In this document: in pieces, positions 46,395 to 58,684 of the stretch
Numbering within the stretch: the first letter of the stretch is position 1
Layout of the letters: every line of letters starts with the position of its first letter
NCBI RefSeq assembly: GCF_002994745.2
Contig: NC_037090.1
Span: 20,572,001-20,636,000, forward strand
Reading direction: 5' to 3'
DNA: 64,000 nt
Origin: Rosa chinensis
Lineage: Eukaryota; Streptophyta; Magnoliopsida; Rosales; Rosaceae
The notes under the pieces: generated by a model
What the model was told of the DNA's origin: nothing
The model's database searches: none
What the model saw: the letters and a program-made list of their open reading frames with translations, nothing else
Made by a program: the position numbers and the translations under genes

Positions 46395-46848
46395 CTCCTA
46401 ATTAGTGGCGGAGCCACATGGGGGCATAGTAGGTCACGGAACCCAGTAGAGTTTTTCCAAGATATATAGAATCTAGTTATTCCACATGACAAGCTGCCAT
46501 CATGGTGCAGTGGAAAGTTGTTTTTATGCTTTGAAAGAGTTCCAGGGTTTGATTCTCCCTACTCTCATTATTTTGTTTTAATTATTTAAGGTTTTATTTT
46601 TTTATTGAGATGACAAACTTATCTTTACACATGACTTGCACATGGCAAAGTTTTTGTCAAAATTTTGGACCAATTTTGATCAATTCACAAATCACAAGGG
46701 TAAAATTAAACATTTTGAAACCACAAGGTTAATATTGAGTATCACCCCAAATCACATGGACGATTTCTAACTTTTACCCATATGTTTTGATAATATCTAT
46801 GTATGCCCCCAATAAGTTTAAAATTCTGACTATGCCATTGCTCCTAAT
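46395..46848. mobile_element. Small hAT-like element with 8-bp TSD
   Basis: The element is 46403-46840 (438 bp). Exact CTCCTAAT flanks (46395-46402, 46841-46848) are of hAT size. The ends TAGTGGCGGAGCCA and, on the other strand, CAATGGCATAGTCA match at 9 of 14 positions, a decayed inverted repeat of the common plant TAGTGGCGGAGCCA type. The interior contains a tRNA-like A box (46503-46513, TGGTGCAGTGG) and B box (46546-46555). Confidence 0.65.
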
Positions 46849-46981
46849 AATAATAAAATGTAAAATAAAGACACATAGATCTGAATATTGACACTTGAAA
46901 TGCAAAGTAAAATCAGAGGACACACCATCAAGTCCCAACTCCCAACCAAGAAAGAGGAATTGGGTACTTCTTTAGCCCAGG

Positions 46982-48149
46982 GACTCCACTCCCTCACGAA
47001 AACGCTCTAGCAAGTTCAGCATAGCAGCAAAACGCTGGCATTGGAAATGTGTCATGTTAGATGGTGGCACTATAGTACATTTAACATATTATTTTATCAA
47101 ATGATAAATTTTTATTTAGCCATTAATTTTTATCTTTTAGTGCAAGATGTTCTTTTATAATATGAGACGAAGTTTACAAATAATGAGTCACCCTTAAGAG
47201 AGTAAGGCGCAATAAGAAGTCACTGACACAGCAAACATCACCAACTTATTCTGGTGACATAACACTTTTAAAAACAAAAGATAGGGATCCGAAAACAATA
47301 AAAGATACTAGCATTCTTCATACATGCTCTGCAAGTGTAATAATTCTTCTTCATACACTCTTTGCATGTGTAATAATTTTTTATCTAACAAAAAAAAAAC
47401 AGTTATTGCAAAGAGAAAATAATGGGAGAGAAAAGTGGGGATTTTGGGTTAATTTCTTTTTAATTTTCTTAATAAAAATCTTCTTTATAATTGTCATATT
47501 TACCATTGTGATTTAATTTATTTTTAAAGTTTTTTAATCTTTCAGGGTTAAATCTGTCAAAAATTTCAATTTTGACTAACAAAACCTCTTCTCTTAATAA
47601 TAGTATAGATACCGCTAATCTAGTTGCTCGACTAATGCTAAAAGTAGAGGTGAAGCTCGGATATCCAGGTCCATTACCACATTTAATCTAACTACCCTAA
47701 CTATTTTCCCATAAGAGGGACCATAATTAACACAAGATTTTTAGCCTAAAAGCTCTTCACCAAAATCAGTATATTTTGGGGAAGAAGTAATATGCCCATC
47801 AACAAAAGGGGAAAAAAAAAAAAAACAACACCTAAGGTTGGCCTCGAGCCCCAAAATTTTTATATATAAAAAGGACACAACTTTGCTGACATAATTTTAA
47901 GTGAAAAGGTCAACCAATTTGAATTTCAACAAGCAGTACAAAAACTACACACCTCTATGTGTTGTCAAAAAGAGTCGTTTCACAAATTACACTAAACAAA
48001 ACTATCCTAAGAATAGAATAAGCACCGTGCATACCCTCAGTACATCTAAAAGGGTTATGCACTTTTATTAAAAAAAAAAAAATGTTGTACCCCGTAGTAG
48101 ACTAAATGGTTCTACAAACATACGAGTTCTTTTGAGACCTGAAAAATTT
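46982..48149. other. AT-rich spacer, nothing recognised
   Basis: No credible open frame. A tandem pair of about 33 bp (TTCTTCATACA...GTGTAATAAT) occurs near 47315-47378, together with several A runs. Confidence 0.55.
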
Positions 48150-49538
48150 AAACAATACTTAGGTTAGAAGATAATATCTCATCCTCCACACCTTTTTCCA
48201 TAGTTGTCACTTCTGTTGTCTTCGTAGTCTCACTTTCTTCCTTAGAGAAACACTTCCATTTCTTAGGGCGCTTAACCTTCAGCTCCTTTTCCAAGTCACG
48301 AGACAATTTGGTCTTGTTCTTACTTCCTTTTGATCATCCAAGTTTCTTCTTTTGTGGGGAGATGAGAAACCAGTCTCAAGGAAAAAGTCAAGTCCTCCTC
48401 AACCTACAAAGTAGGCACTGGCAGAGTAAGGTGCTTCTTATCAGGCCTAAAAATGTCCTCATCATCAGCTTGCCTCTTCTAACCTAACAACCGAGAAGCC
48501 TCCACCAAACTCACAACATTTCCCACTGCAACCTAGGGCGGCACAACTATTAGTGATAATCCAGCAACATCCAACAGCCTTCGAAGAATTGGAAATTCTA
48601 GTTTCTTTAAAAACCTCGCATCCCTAAGCCCAGCTTGGATTTGGTCCAAAAAGAAGGGAACTCACCATAATTTTGGAGCCAGACGGCGGTTGGACTTGCC
48701 TGCACTGTTTTGAATCCCCACAGCCCTTGGCCTCCATGCGTCGCCTGATCTCTCCGTGACACATGGCCTCTCTGAGGTCCACGCATGGCCTTCCCAATCG
48801 TCCTCGAAGAGGACGCCGAGAATAGCGATAGACTTTTCAGCAACGCCGCTGGTGGCTGCACAACCAACTCTTCTCTCTCCTTCAGAAGAACTTTGTCACA
48901 TCCGGCCAGTGGCGCGCTTCATGCTCAAAAAAACCACACTTCCTGCAAAAGCCCTTGATCCGTTCAAACAACCTCAGTTCCGGCTGAACCACCGGAGAAA
49001 AAGAAAATAATTTTCAAACCCTAATCCACCTGTGTGTATCAAACTCAAGATGGATTCTCTGCTCCTCTTCCCTTATGTGCAATCCCGAATATTCAAACTG
49101 AATGACCCGACATATCAATATACCAACCAAAGAGAAAGCCATTGGATTGCGCAACATGTGTGGTAACCCACGATTCAAAACCCATGTTAATCCAATGATC
49201 TTAGAGGGACCGCCTCCTCAGCTCCGACACCATCAGATTCTTTCAAAACTACCATTGTGTTCTTATAGTACCACGGACCATCATGGACGATCTGGTTTCT
49301 TTTTATTCATTATCAAATTGGAAGACGAACCTATCTCCCATATCATGTATAGAAACCCCAATTTCACCCTTCAGATGCTTTGAAAACAGGCAATTTAGTT
49401 TTTGGAGCAAGAAGACGACCCAACAAATTAATAAGACTAGTCGTCCTAAAAAGTAGCCGCACCCGCCACTCCAAAATCCACCCGGGTGGTATCTGAGAAT
49501 TGGGAGGCAGCAACAAGACTTGCTATGGCTTCAGGCAT
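48150..49538 (-). pseudogene. LINE ORF1 remnant (DUF4283 plus zinc knuckle)
   Basis: On the minus strand, ATG 49538-49536 starts MPEAIASLVAASQFSD-like sequence. DUF4283-type sequence follows across several frames (DRFVFQFDNE near 49330, RGTIRT, FESWVTTHV near 49160). Near 48940 the zinc knuckle reads FCRKCGFFEHEARHW, with Trp where the last Cys should be. A Lys-rich tail, KELKVKRPKKWKCFSKEE, lies near 48260. Stops and frameshifts break it throughout. ORF2 is not found below it, so only the 5' half remains. Copia 2 sits just 5' of its start. Confidence 0.7.
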
Positions 49539-49670
49539 GAGATTTGGTGAGCTTCGTCGAAGAAGAAAATTTCAATGAGAAACCTAGAAGAAGAAAATTT
49601 CAATGAGAAAACCTAGCAGAGAAGACGGCTAGGTAAGAGATTTGAGATTTCTACACTAAAAACTTACAAC

Positions 49671-49849
49671 TGTTGAAGGATATCGACATAATGTGTGCCT
49701 CTACAAACTAGGGTTTAGAGTTGTAATAGAAATGTGTTCTAGGTATTCAATTGTAATCAAATTCTATTACCTTTTTGGGTACCTTGTAACTCCCTATTTA
49801 AAGGGCTCCTATTATCAATGATAACACACAATTCCATTCTCCTACAACA
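49671..49849 (+). repeat. 5' LTR of Copia 2
   Basis: 179 bp, TGTTGAAG...ACAACA. Promoter-like TATTTAAAGGG lies near 49793. Confidence 0.95.
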
Positions 49850-49863
49850 TGTTATCAGCACGA
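49850..49863 (+). promoter_or_regulatory. Copia 2 primer-binding site
   Basis: TGTTATCAGCACGA immediately follows the LTR. It differs from the Copia 1 site only at the first base, and again matches the tRNA-Ile anticodon arm with C opposite position 34 (tRNA sequence recalled from memory). Confidence 0.5.
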
Positions 49864-50819
49864 GCCCTAACCCTAGCAGAAAAAAAAAGAAAAAAAGAGC
49901 TAAAAATCCTGATCACTAAAACTACCGAAAACCTCCAGCTGCAAGCCTACTGCCGCAGCTCCTAGCCCACGCTAGCCTCACTTGCGCACCTGCCTCTGCA
50001 GCACCTACGCGCCCCTGCAGCACCTACGTGCCCCTGCGCACGCATCCCTGCTGCCCCTGCAGCACCAACACACACCAACTGCATCCTTCTCCTTTTCTGT
50101 GCACGTCAGTCTGCTTGCAGGCTCCAAAACCTCTTGATCAGGACCTCAGATCAAAATATTTCCTTCATGAAAGTTGTTCGTCTCTGCCTCTTCTATCTGA
50201 CCTCCAAATTTCAGCCCCATTGGAGTAGTTTTGAGACCTGTACCCCATTCGAAGTGGGAGCTGTTCAGAAGCAAACCTGCTGCAGAAACTGCTGCTTGCT
50301 GCTGTCCAAAACTGCTGCAGAAACTGCTGCCGAACCTGCTGTTTGCTGCTGCCGCCATTTTCTGCCACTTGTTGCTGCTGCTGCCGCAACACGCGCGTGT
50401 TCTCAAGCCCAGAACCATCACGTAAGTTTTTGTAATTAAAGTTGCTGCTTTCATGTATTTTAAATTCCTTTTATTTTCTGCAGAATTTTGGAATATATGA
50501 ATATATGAACATGGTTTTGAGTATTTAACAAGCGGAATTGTGGGGATTCACGCTTAACGAACTAAGAGTGTTTGTAACCAATGAACTAAGAATGTTCATA
50601 ATTAAACGAACTAAGAGCGTTTGTAATCAATGAACTAAGAGCGTTCATGATATTCGGACTAAGAGCGTCCGCATTGTGACCATATTAAAACAACATTGTT
50701 TGGTCTAATCCAAAATTTCTTGGAAATCGGTTTCTTGGTAGCATTAAGGCTCGGAAACCTTATATTAGTTGTCGTGGAAGTTTTTACTCCGAAACTAATC
50801 TATTCTCCTTCATCTTTGA

Positions 50820-51567
50820 ATGTCGAATGCAAACATGCAAAAACCCGACTTCACTAATCCAGATTCAAATGACATTTGTTATCACCGATGGGTGAATAAC
50901 GTCAAGAATCACCTCACTACTAATGAGATTCTGTGGAGTAGAGCTCACAGAATATGAATTAATTGAGAAATCCTCTCAACCTTCCCCGTCTCAGCATTAT
51001 TGGTTGCAAAGCAATATAGGCTTGTGTGCAATGCTAGATGGATTACGAGGTTTCATCAACTTATGTCATATACTGAGTAAGTTGACAACATACTCGTGAA
51101 AACCATAATTCAAAGGCCCGTTGGAACTAAGAGCGTTCACGAGGCGAATTATAGCGCACCTAAAGAAGGGTGCAAGGAGCGGAACCCTAAAGTTAGGGGA
51201 CAACAAAATGGACATGTGGGTCCATACAACCGCCCCACAAAGGAAGGAAAACCGTGAGATACATAGACACGTGGCAACATTAGCCAACGTGGGATCCATG
51301 GAGGATGTCCAAATGCACGAGGTGCATCTCAATTAATGGGTGAGGTAATGCTATAGATGTGGATCTTCAGAGCATTGGTTTAAGCGCTAGAATGCGAGTG
51401 AAAAAAAAAAGCTGCACAATACTAGGTATATAAAAGATATGAGAGAGCATGAGGCTCATCTCGCAGCTGAAGGAGATGATGGAGATGACAATGACGTCAA
51501 TCTCATCATTATGGACTTCAAATCTGACGAGGAAAACAACAATGTTGATGCCGCAGATTTTGATTAA
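50820..51567 (+). pseudogene. Copia 2 gag, internally deleted
   Basis: ATG 50820 opens MSNANMQKPDFTNP, like the start of Copia 1 gag. About 110 codons of capsid sequence are then missing. The later part (LSTFPVSALLVAKQY, RFHQLM, KERNPK, then the knuckle region near 51355-51390) resumes in broken frames. The tail REHEAHLAAEGDDGDDNDVN ends at TAA 51565-51567. Confidence 0.75.
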
Positions 51568-54500
51568 ATAGTCTTTCATTTTCCAAGAATTATGTAATGG
51601 CAATTGTGCCTTAGTCAATAAATGACAATTGTATTAACTCTTTCTTATGTGGCGGACCCAATAAAATGTGATGTATAGAAAAGTCATTGAGCTTATTGGT
51701 ACTTAAGAGAGCCTCGCTCCACCAACATCTCTCTCTACTTTCCTGATCATATTTGATTGGAGCTACCAAACGAATAGAGTACTACAATGTGTCTTAGTTT
51801 GATTTTATTTTGGAAACTTTGATGTAATCATTGGCTATTAATAAAGTGTCAATTATTTTACTTAATGTCTTGGACATACCTTAATTCGAACTTTATTATA
51901 TAAGAGCCAATGATTTTCATGTGGAAGCACATTATGAGAATGGATAGAGTTCCTTTGCATCACCTCTAATGACTACGGACATAAACGAGTATTAGAGAAA
52001 CTTATGTGTCGCTCTAGTGGGTTGTATGCAACCACTATTTGAGTTATTGAATCCAACCATGTCATGAGAGACGACTTATGGGATTCTGACACATATAGGC
52101 TTTAACATGATGATCCGTGTATTAAAGACTTTACACGGACATCCATTTTCAGAACGAAGAAAAGTAAGAACCAAGAATTGGTTCGAGGAGCTGCACATGC
52201 GCCTCATGGCGCCATGATTGTGCAAAGACCGGCCATACATGGCTAGCGCCGCCTACCCCCTGCTGCAAATACATGGCATTGACGCCATAAACTCCTCTCT
52301 CTACTTCTCAAGTCTATTGTGACATTATGGCTTAACCAAAACCTTTATTGGTTGATTATAAGGCCCATGTTTCATTCTGTAAAGCCTGTTATTTAGGATT
52401 GAGACCATCCTATGCAAAGGAGATTGGGGAAATAATTCCATTCTCACAAAGAATCTAAGGAAATTCTGTGGATTTGATCAACCAACTTGCGAACCGTATA
52501 GATGTTTTATGGTGTTGGTTGATACGCAAACACGCTGGTCCCATGTTGTGCCATTATCCACTCATAATGCTGCTTATACTATACTCCTAGCACATAACAT
52601 ATGGCTACGGGCTCACCACCCAGATCATCCCATCCAGTCCATTTGACTTGATAATGCTAGAGAGTTTACATCGACAATTTTCGATGACTATTGCATATCA
52701 TTGGGTATTGATATCAAGTATCATATTCCCATGTCCACACCCAATTGGTCTCGCGGAAAAGCCACCATTAAACGACTACGATGGTAGCCCGGACATTGGT
52801 AATGCGCACCAATATTTCCGCTTGGGTTATGCAATATCGCATGCAGCTATGCTAATTCGTCTACGACTCATAGCAGCCACTCAACTTTTATTTGCGTTAC
52901 AGCTAGTGACTGGGTTCGAGTCTAATATCTCGTATTTATGCATATTTGAGTGTGCGGTTCATGTGCCAATTGCGCCGCCACAGCGCATTAACATGAGTCA
53001 TTGCAACAAATGCATATATATATTTGTTGGACATAAGTCTCCAACTATAAGTCCGCTATGTAGAACCCTTGACAGGCGATCTCTATTTCGCTGGATTTGT
53101 GAATTGTCACTTTGATGAGACAATCTTCTCGTCGTTAGGGGGAGATTAGAACGTCAATGTTCAACAGGAACGACATGAATTGTCGTGGTCTGTCCCCACT
53201 ATGTCTCATCTTGATCCCCTAAAAGTGACGAGATCACATATACCTGCTGCAAACATGCCTGCAAGGATTGATGTCCCCACAAGAGGACATGGTGCTACCC
53301 AGAGAAGATGGGTACTGCACCACTACCATGGATGGTGGTATGGTGACGCCACAAAGGTGGCAAAATGGCGTCATAGGCCATGGGTTCCGCTAGAGAGAGT
53401 AGGAGACCCATAGGTTCGATGGATTCTCGCCCTAAGAAGAGAGCGAGTTTGGCACAACTTGATCCATTGATCATTGATACTCAAAATCCGTCTCATGAGA
53501 ATATTTTGGATTGTGGTTATGTCCAAGAGACATCGTTGGGGGACGCCTCAATATTAGAACCAATTCATGAAAATATAGAGATCTCTACGAACTACACTAG
53601 TGTACATGAAGACGTGGAATTATTGAGACCAATGACATCGAACCTTACTCCGTTGAAGAATGCCAACGTAGAGAAAATTGGCTTAAATGGAAAGATGCGA
53701 TCCAGGTTGAATTGGATTCACTAACGAAGAGGAAGGATTTCGGGCCTGAGATGCCAACACCTCCTAACATAAAACCTATTGACATTAATAGGTCTTCGTT
53801 AGATAGCGTGATGAGAAAAAGAGATGATAATCTCGCCTTATGGCACAAGGTTTCTCACAACGCCCTGGAATCGACTACGAGAAGACACATTCTCTCGTAA
53901 TGGATGTCATTGCACTCCACTACCTTGTCAGTTTGGTAGTTTCCAAATAACTGAACATGCAGCTTACAAATGTGGTCACTACGTATCTCTATGGGGATCT
54001 AGATACGGAATATAATGAAGGTTCTTGTGGACTTCATTTACCCAAGTCAAGTGGCTCTAGACCACGGAGCATATTTGCAACGAGGTTGAAATGCTCACTA
54101 AAATGACTACTTGATTGGGAAAGGATATGATGAACTATGCCCACGCGTTTCTATGACAAGTTACGGATTTGCAATTGTCGCGGTTTATGTTGATAAATAT
54201 AATTGGAACCCTTGAGAGTTAAGGGAAACCGCTGAACACCTGAAATCCGAGTTTGAGAGGAATGACCTTGGGAGAATACGGTTTTGTCTAAATTCAGAAC
54301 TTGTATACCGTGTCAAGAGACATTTTTGATAAAGTCAAAAATGCACTCCCACGGTCGTCTATAGTCTTGGCCCTAAAAGGGATCCGTTTCGTCCCAGGGA
54401 TGATGACGAAGACGTGTTAATAGCAGAAGTGCTTACTTATGTACAATAGGCGCATTATTGTACTTAGCACAATACAAGACCGGACACCTCAATTATTATG

Positions 54501-55032
54501 AACTTGTTAGCTAGACATAGCCCCGCGCCAACGCAACGCCATTAGATTGGTATAAAGACAATCTTTTGATATTTGAGAGGTACGATTGATATGGGCTTGT
54601 TCTATCTCTACAGAGAAAAGAGATGACGGAAGTGTGGGATTGGACCCCACAAGGCAAAATGCCACCTTCCGTGCTCCTCCGCCGCTCCATCAAAATGACA
54701 ACAAGCATTTCTAAATATTGAAGTGAACCAAATCCGATCAGAGGATAATGTAGCGGACTTATTTACTAAGTCGTTACCAAAATCCACCTTCGAGAAACAT
54801 GTGAAGAGCATCGGATTGAGAAAGTTATCCGAACTCCCATGATTGTAGCAATCAGGGGGAGATATTGACATCAGGGGGAGGCATGATGTCTACATGTTCG
54901 ATCTCGAAGAGTGAAGGACGTGTTGTGCTCTTTTTGTCCTTCGACCAGGGTTATTTTTGTCCCACAAGGTTTTTGTTACCTGGCAAGGTTTTTAACGAGG
55001 CAACAATTAAAGCGTCATCACCAAGTTTGAGC
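51568..55032 (+). pseudogene. Copia 2 pol remnant
   Basis: Integrase-like sequence lies at about 52430-53140. The linker frame 53380-53724 matches Copia 1 (18745-19050). RT pieces lie at about 53700-54560, with the same CGHYVSLWGSRYGI stretch as Copia 1. RNase H-like sequence (VADLFTKSLP-type) is near 54740-54840. Stops and frameshifts are frequent, and the RT catalytic box is not intact. Confidence 0.75.
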
Positions 55033-55034
55033 GG

Positions 55035-55046
55035 CACAAGGGGGAG
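55035..55046 (+). promoter_or_regulatory. Polypurine tract of Copia 2
   Basis: ACAAGGGGGAG ends exactly at the 3' LTR start and is nearly the same as the Copia 1 tract. Confidence 0.85.
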
Positions 55047-55225
55047 TGTTGAAGGATATCGACATAATGTGTGCCTCTACAAACTAGGGTTTAGAGTTGT
55101 AGTAGGAATGTGTTCTAGGTATTCAATTGTAATCAAATTTTATTACCTTTTTGGGTACCTTGTAACTCCCTATTTGAAGGGCTCATATTATCAATGATAA
55201 CACACAATTCCATTCTCCTACAACA
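55047..55225 (+). repeat. 3' LTR of Copia 2
   Basis: 179 bp, the same length as the 5' LTR with about five substitutions and no indel. Confidence 0.95.
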
Positions 55226-55227
55226 AC

Positions 55228-55556
55228 AACTTGTTATTTTACTTCTTTTTTTTTTGATCGGGTAGTTAGTTGTTAGTAACTCACACACCCATGCAATGGT
55301 ATCCCAGCGCTAGGACACCTGCACCGACATTGCGGCGAAAGCCAAGCAAAGCCAGACTAATCCACTACACCGCAGACCCACAAACCCAAAGGGTCCCTCA
55401 AATCTGCTAGCCACAGGTGGATTAGGGTTTGAAAAGTTGTTATTTTACTATTCGGGATTGCACATAAGGGAAGAGGAGCAGTCTTCTTGGTGGATTAGGG
55501 TCCCTCAAAGATGTTGTTGGATTATCACTATATAGATCAAACTTGTTATTTTACTT
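55228..55556 (-). mobile_element. Poly-A retroposed fragment with 15-17 bp TSD
   Basis: CTTGTTATTTTACTT with two preceding A residues occurs at 55228-55244 and 55540-55556. Between them, 55245-55539 begins with a T run (a poly-A tail read on the minus strand, preceded there by GATC as in the LINE tail at 34014-34033). The insert includes LINE ORF1-like sequence also seen near 49010-49090, in rearranged order. A LINE-driven retroposition event is the natural reading. The left duplication overlaps the Copia 2 duplication. Confidence 0.65.
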
Positions 55557-58150
55557 TGAATGAGCAGAAAAATGAAGTAATATTTGTTGGCAAAAGCTTT
55601 CCATACAATAAGTAAAGCAAAAGAGGATTCATATTTGCTAATGAAGTAAAAACAAAAGGATGCACCTTTGTTAATTAATTTAAACTCTTTCTATTAATTC
55701 CAACTTTCTCATCTATGTTAGCCTTTAATGGATGACATGGAATCTTTGAGATTATATTACTTACATCAATATTTCATTGAAGCGTTTTTTTTTTTTTTTT
55801 TTTTAAAAAGGTATTACAGCATTTTATTAAGGGGGTGAAATTGACACCGCCTGTTTTTTTGTAAATCACACTCCTTTTTCTTTTTATTATGCTCATGTTC
55901 ATTGTATAAGTACATATAGAAAAGGGAAGAAGGGGTATGTTTTGTGAAAAGACAATTTCACTCCCGGCCCCTCTATTAAATAGGAAAGTTTTACAATGTA
56001 ATGCCATATTGGATAAGCCAAATAGCCAACAAAAATAGTAGAAAAAGCCTCATAGAGTACATAATTTTTTCTGTATATTTTGCTTCAAATGATATAAGTA
56101 AAGGTATCTAAATCTCATTAGATACGATGCAACCATGGAATGAAAAGTATTCTATATAGTAGGTTCCACTAACCAAAAGTCACACTTAGAACTTCAGTAT
56201 CTCCTTCTTCTTCTTTTTTGCGTTAATTTGTTTTTCTCACTCCTCATTTGCTTTTTTTTTTCAGAATGTTTTTACATTTTATTCGTATATTTATCAAAAT
56301 ACAAAATATTTTTCTAAAAGGATATTTTATTTTATTATCTATATATTTTCATTTATTCAGTATTTTATTTTTATTTTCTTTTCTTCAAAGTCAAGTATTT
56401 TTTTTTTTACTTAATTGTGTCCATATCTAGTTGCCCGATTCCGGCGACAAAATCCTCTCTTTCTTCGGCAATTCTTTCTTTCTTCAACAATTCTTTATTT
56501 CTCCATTTAGCTTTGCATCTCTCTTTCTCTGTTTTCAGCCATTTTCTTACTTAACTATCCACCCATCGTCATGACATATAGACATAGATCAAAAAGAGAA
56601 AGAAGCCAACCAACTCAGAAGGTCAAAAAGTATGAAATAGAAAAGGAAGAAGAAAATCATAAACACAAATAAGCAAACCAACCATGGATGACCATGCATG
56701 CTAATATAATATTGCTAAAGCTCAGTATATCTACAGAAAATAATTCGGACAAGCTCAATTATGGGTATTGCTTATATCTCAAGGTAAGAGATTCAAAATT
56801 GGATTTAAAGGTTCTAATAGCTAGTGATGAACAAGACTGCAGCAAATTAGGCTTTCCAATTCAACTTAAAGAATGACAAAATATGCTCATTGAGTGCTTG
56901 AGAGAAGAACTCTAATCGTAGAGAGGAAATTGGTGCAAAGGAGAGAGTCCAAATAAGCCACTGTTCTTATCTAAACCTAAACCAATTATACATCTTTTCT
57001 CTCTTTTCTTTTCATTTATAGAAAGAAATATCTCTGATAAATATTTCTGCTATATATATTTTTGGGTTTAACAGCATATTAAATATGTTTCTATTTACAA
57101 AAAAAAAAAATATTGATAGAAATTTAAGTATTGATACGGATTTCAGTAGGAGAAATTAAAAGCCATAGTTATTATAATAGTGTGCAAATAAAACATACAG
57201 ATAAGGGTGTGATCTATCGGTTTTATAAAATTTTATTTTATTTAACTTTATCTTTTCTCAGACACATACTACTATTGGTATCTAATAAGTCTCTATATTC
57301 TAATAAACCAATCTTACCCTCTCATTTGTCATGGTTATGTGCATCTCTGTTAAACAAATAAAGTAGAAAATAACAAATTAAGGATATCATTTGCTCTATC
57401 AAATGATACAGTTACAAAAGTGTGTCTAATAGGGGGTGGCTAGTAGCCAAATTTCTAGTAATGTAAGTGGTAACCTCTACATTAAGTAGCTTGGAAACTC
57501 AAAGAACCAACAAGCATACCAAAGTTTTTAGATTTCGGAGAAAGAGAGTAAATCTTATAGAATAAGCCGCACATCTCAAACCTAAATCAAATAATCGAAC
57601 CTCCGAAAATTAAATACTTAAACCTCTGAAAACCATCCGGTCGCATTCTAAATTCTTAAAGCAATCAAAGTAGACAATCATCGCACCACAAAATCATCTG
57701 AAACCGTTATGCAAAATCCAGAGAACCTTCAAATTAAAACAAGAATTTACCTTATATATCAAATTGACGGTCTAAGTCCAACTCGGGTTAAATTCACATT
57801 TGCACATGGAACATGAGTTATATGATCGAGCAGATAGGACCTGTCTGAATGATTGGAGTATGACGTATAGATTGTTTGATGCTATATGCCGAGAAACATG
57901 AGAAAGATCCTTCGACATGTAACTCGATCTGAAGATGCATTCAATCCATTGGAAGCTTGTGGCACCCATAATTTAAAACGATGCCAACATTTTTAACATT
58001 TTGGGTTGTTGAGGAAAATATCTAAATTCAACATGCAAATACAAACTATCTGTGGGTGCTTTGCTTCGAGTGAAATTCACATAAATTATTACAGTTTTAC
58101 GGCAGAAGCCCCATAATCCAAATAGAACAAATATGAGCTAGAAATGAATA
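55557..58150. other. AT-rich spacer, no supported gene
   Basis: Very AT-rich with poly-T (55786-55803, 56252-56262) and poly-A runs. Open frames at 56248-56430 and 57131-57361 are low complexity or uncharacteristic. Nothing is identified. Confidence 0.55.
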
Positions 58151-58167
58151 GCAACAAAATAGTAGTA

Positions 58168-58310
58168 CTAAACTAGTACATTGATGCTTCTGTTCCAAGG
58201 AGGCTTAGTTGGCCACATGATTTTCTTGCATGAAGACATTTCGGAAGGGATGGAATAACCATCCAATATGTAATTAATGTAGCTGGTGTGGTAATTAATT
58301 CGATTCTCTA
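58168..58310 (-). other. Exon-like open frame of unknown family
   Basis: A minus-strand frame ending at TAG 58168-58170 reads YHTSYINYILDGYSIPSEM, then CKKIMWPTKPPWNR. The composition is protein-like (Cys, Trp and Pro in spaced positions), unlike the surrounding AT-rich DNA. A possible acceptor (TTTGTAG) lies near 58306-58312. It could be the last exon of a gene whose other exons are lost or too diverged to see. I do not recognise the family. Confidence 0.3.
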
Positions 58311-58529
58311 CAAACATGTCATATGAAAAACATATCAGATTTCTGAATTTTCTAGTTATAGCAACAAAATGGCAAAAATGAGGGGGAAAGAATAACTCAT
58401 CACACTAAGAACATAATGTGCAAGTCTTTATAGAATAGTAATATTAGCTTAGGTATGACTTAGTAAACAAGGAAAAAGACTTGAACTTGTCAATTAAAAG
58501 TTTCGGAAACCCAAATTAGGTTATTTATT

Positions 58530-58612
58530 TCAATAATAACTTCAAGTAGTTGGTTACGTTGAGTTGCTGTATTTCATTAATAACTTCAAATAGTTGGTTG
58601 CGTTGAGTTGCT
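58530..58612. repeat. Two-copy tandem repeat, about 44-bp period
   Basis: The block AATAACTTCAAGTAGTTGGT followed by TACGTTGAGTTGCT recurs 44 bp later with two or three changes. Confidence 0.85.
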
Positions 58613-58684
58613 TTCTTTTAGTACATCTACTAATTAAGGATGGTGTTATTCACACTTTCACTTTCTTTCTTTTTTCCTACATTA

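Larger units (their letters stand above)
49671..55225 (+). mobile_element. Copia 2: Ty1/Copia element with similar LTRs and decayed interior
   Basis: 5555 bp between 179-bp LTRs, both TGTTGAAGG...CTACAACA, with exact 5-bp duplication ACAAC at 49666-49670 and 55226-55230. LTRs differ at about five positions. It is the same lineage as Copia 1: the leader (TTATCAGCACGAGCCCTAAC), the gag tail and the integrase/RT linker are recognisably similar. It is shorter because of deletions, notably in the middle of gag. The leader 50000-50400 is rich in CTG/CAG-type triplets, which generate several chance open frames on both strands. Confidence 0.95.

Noticed and set aside
49102..49383. Plus-strand 93-codon frame
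   Set aside because: Antisense to the LINE ORF1 remnant, which explains the sequence better.
50028..50454. Ala/Cys/Gln-rich open frames on both strands in the Copia 2 leader
   Set aside because: They arise from CTG/CAG triplet-rich DNA; frames exist on both strands without motifs.
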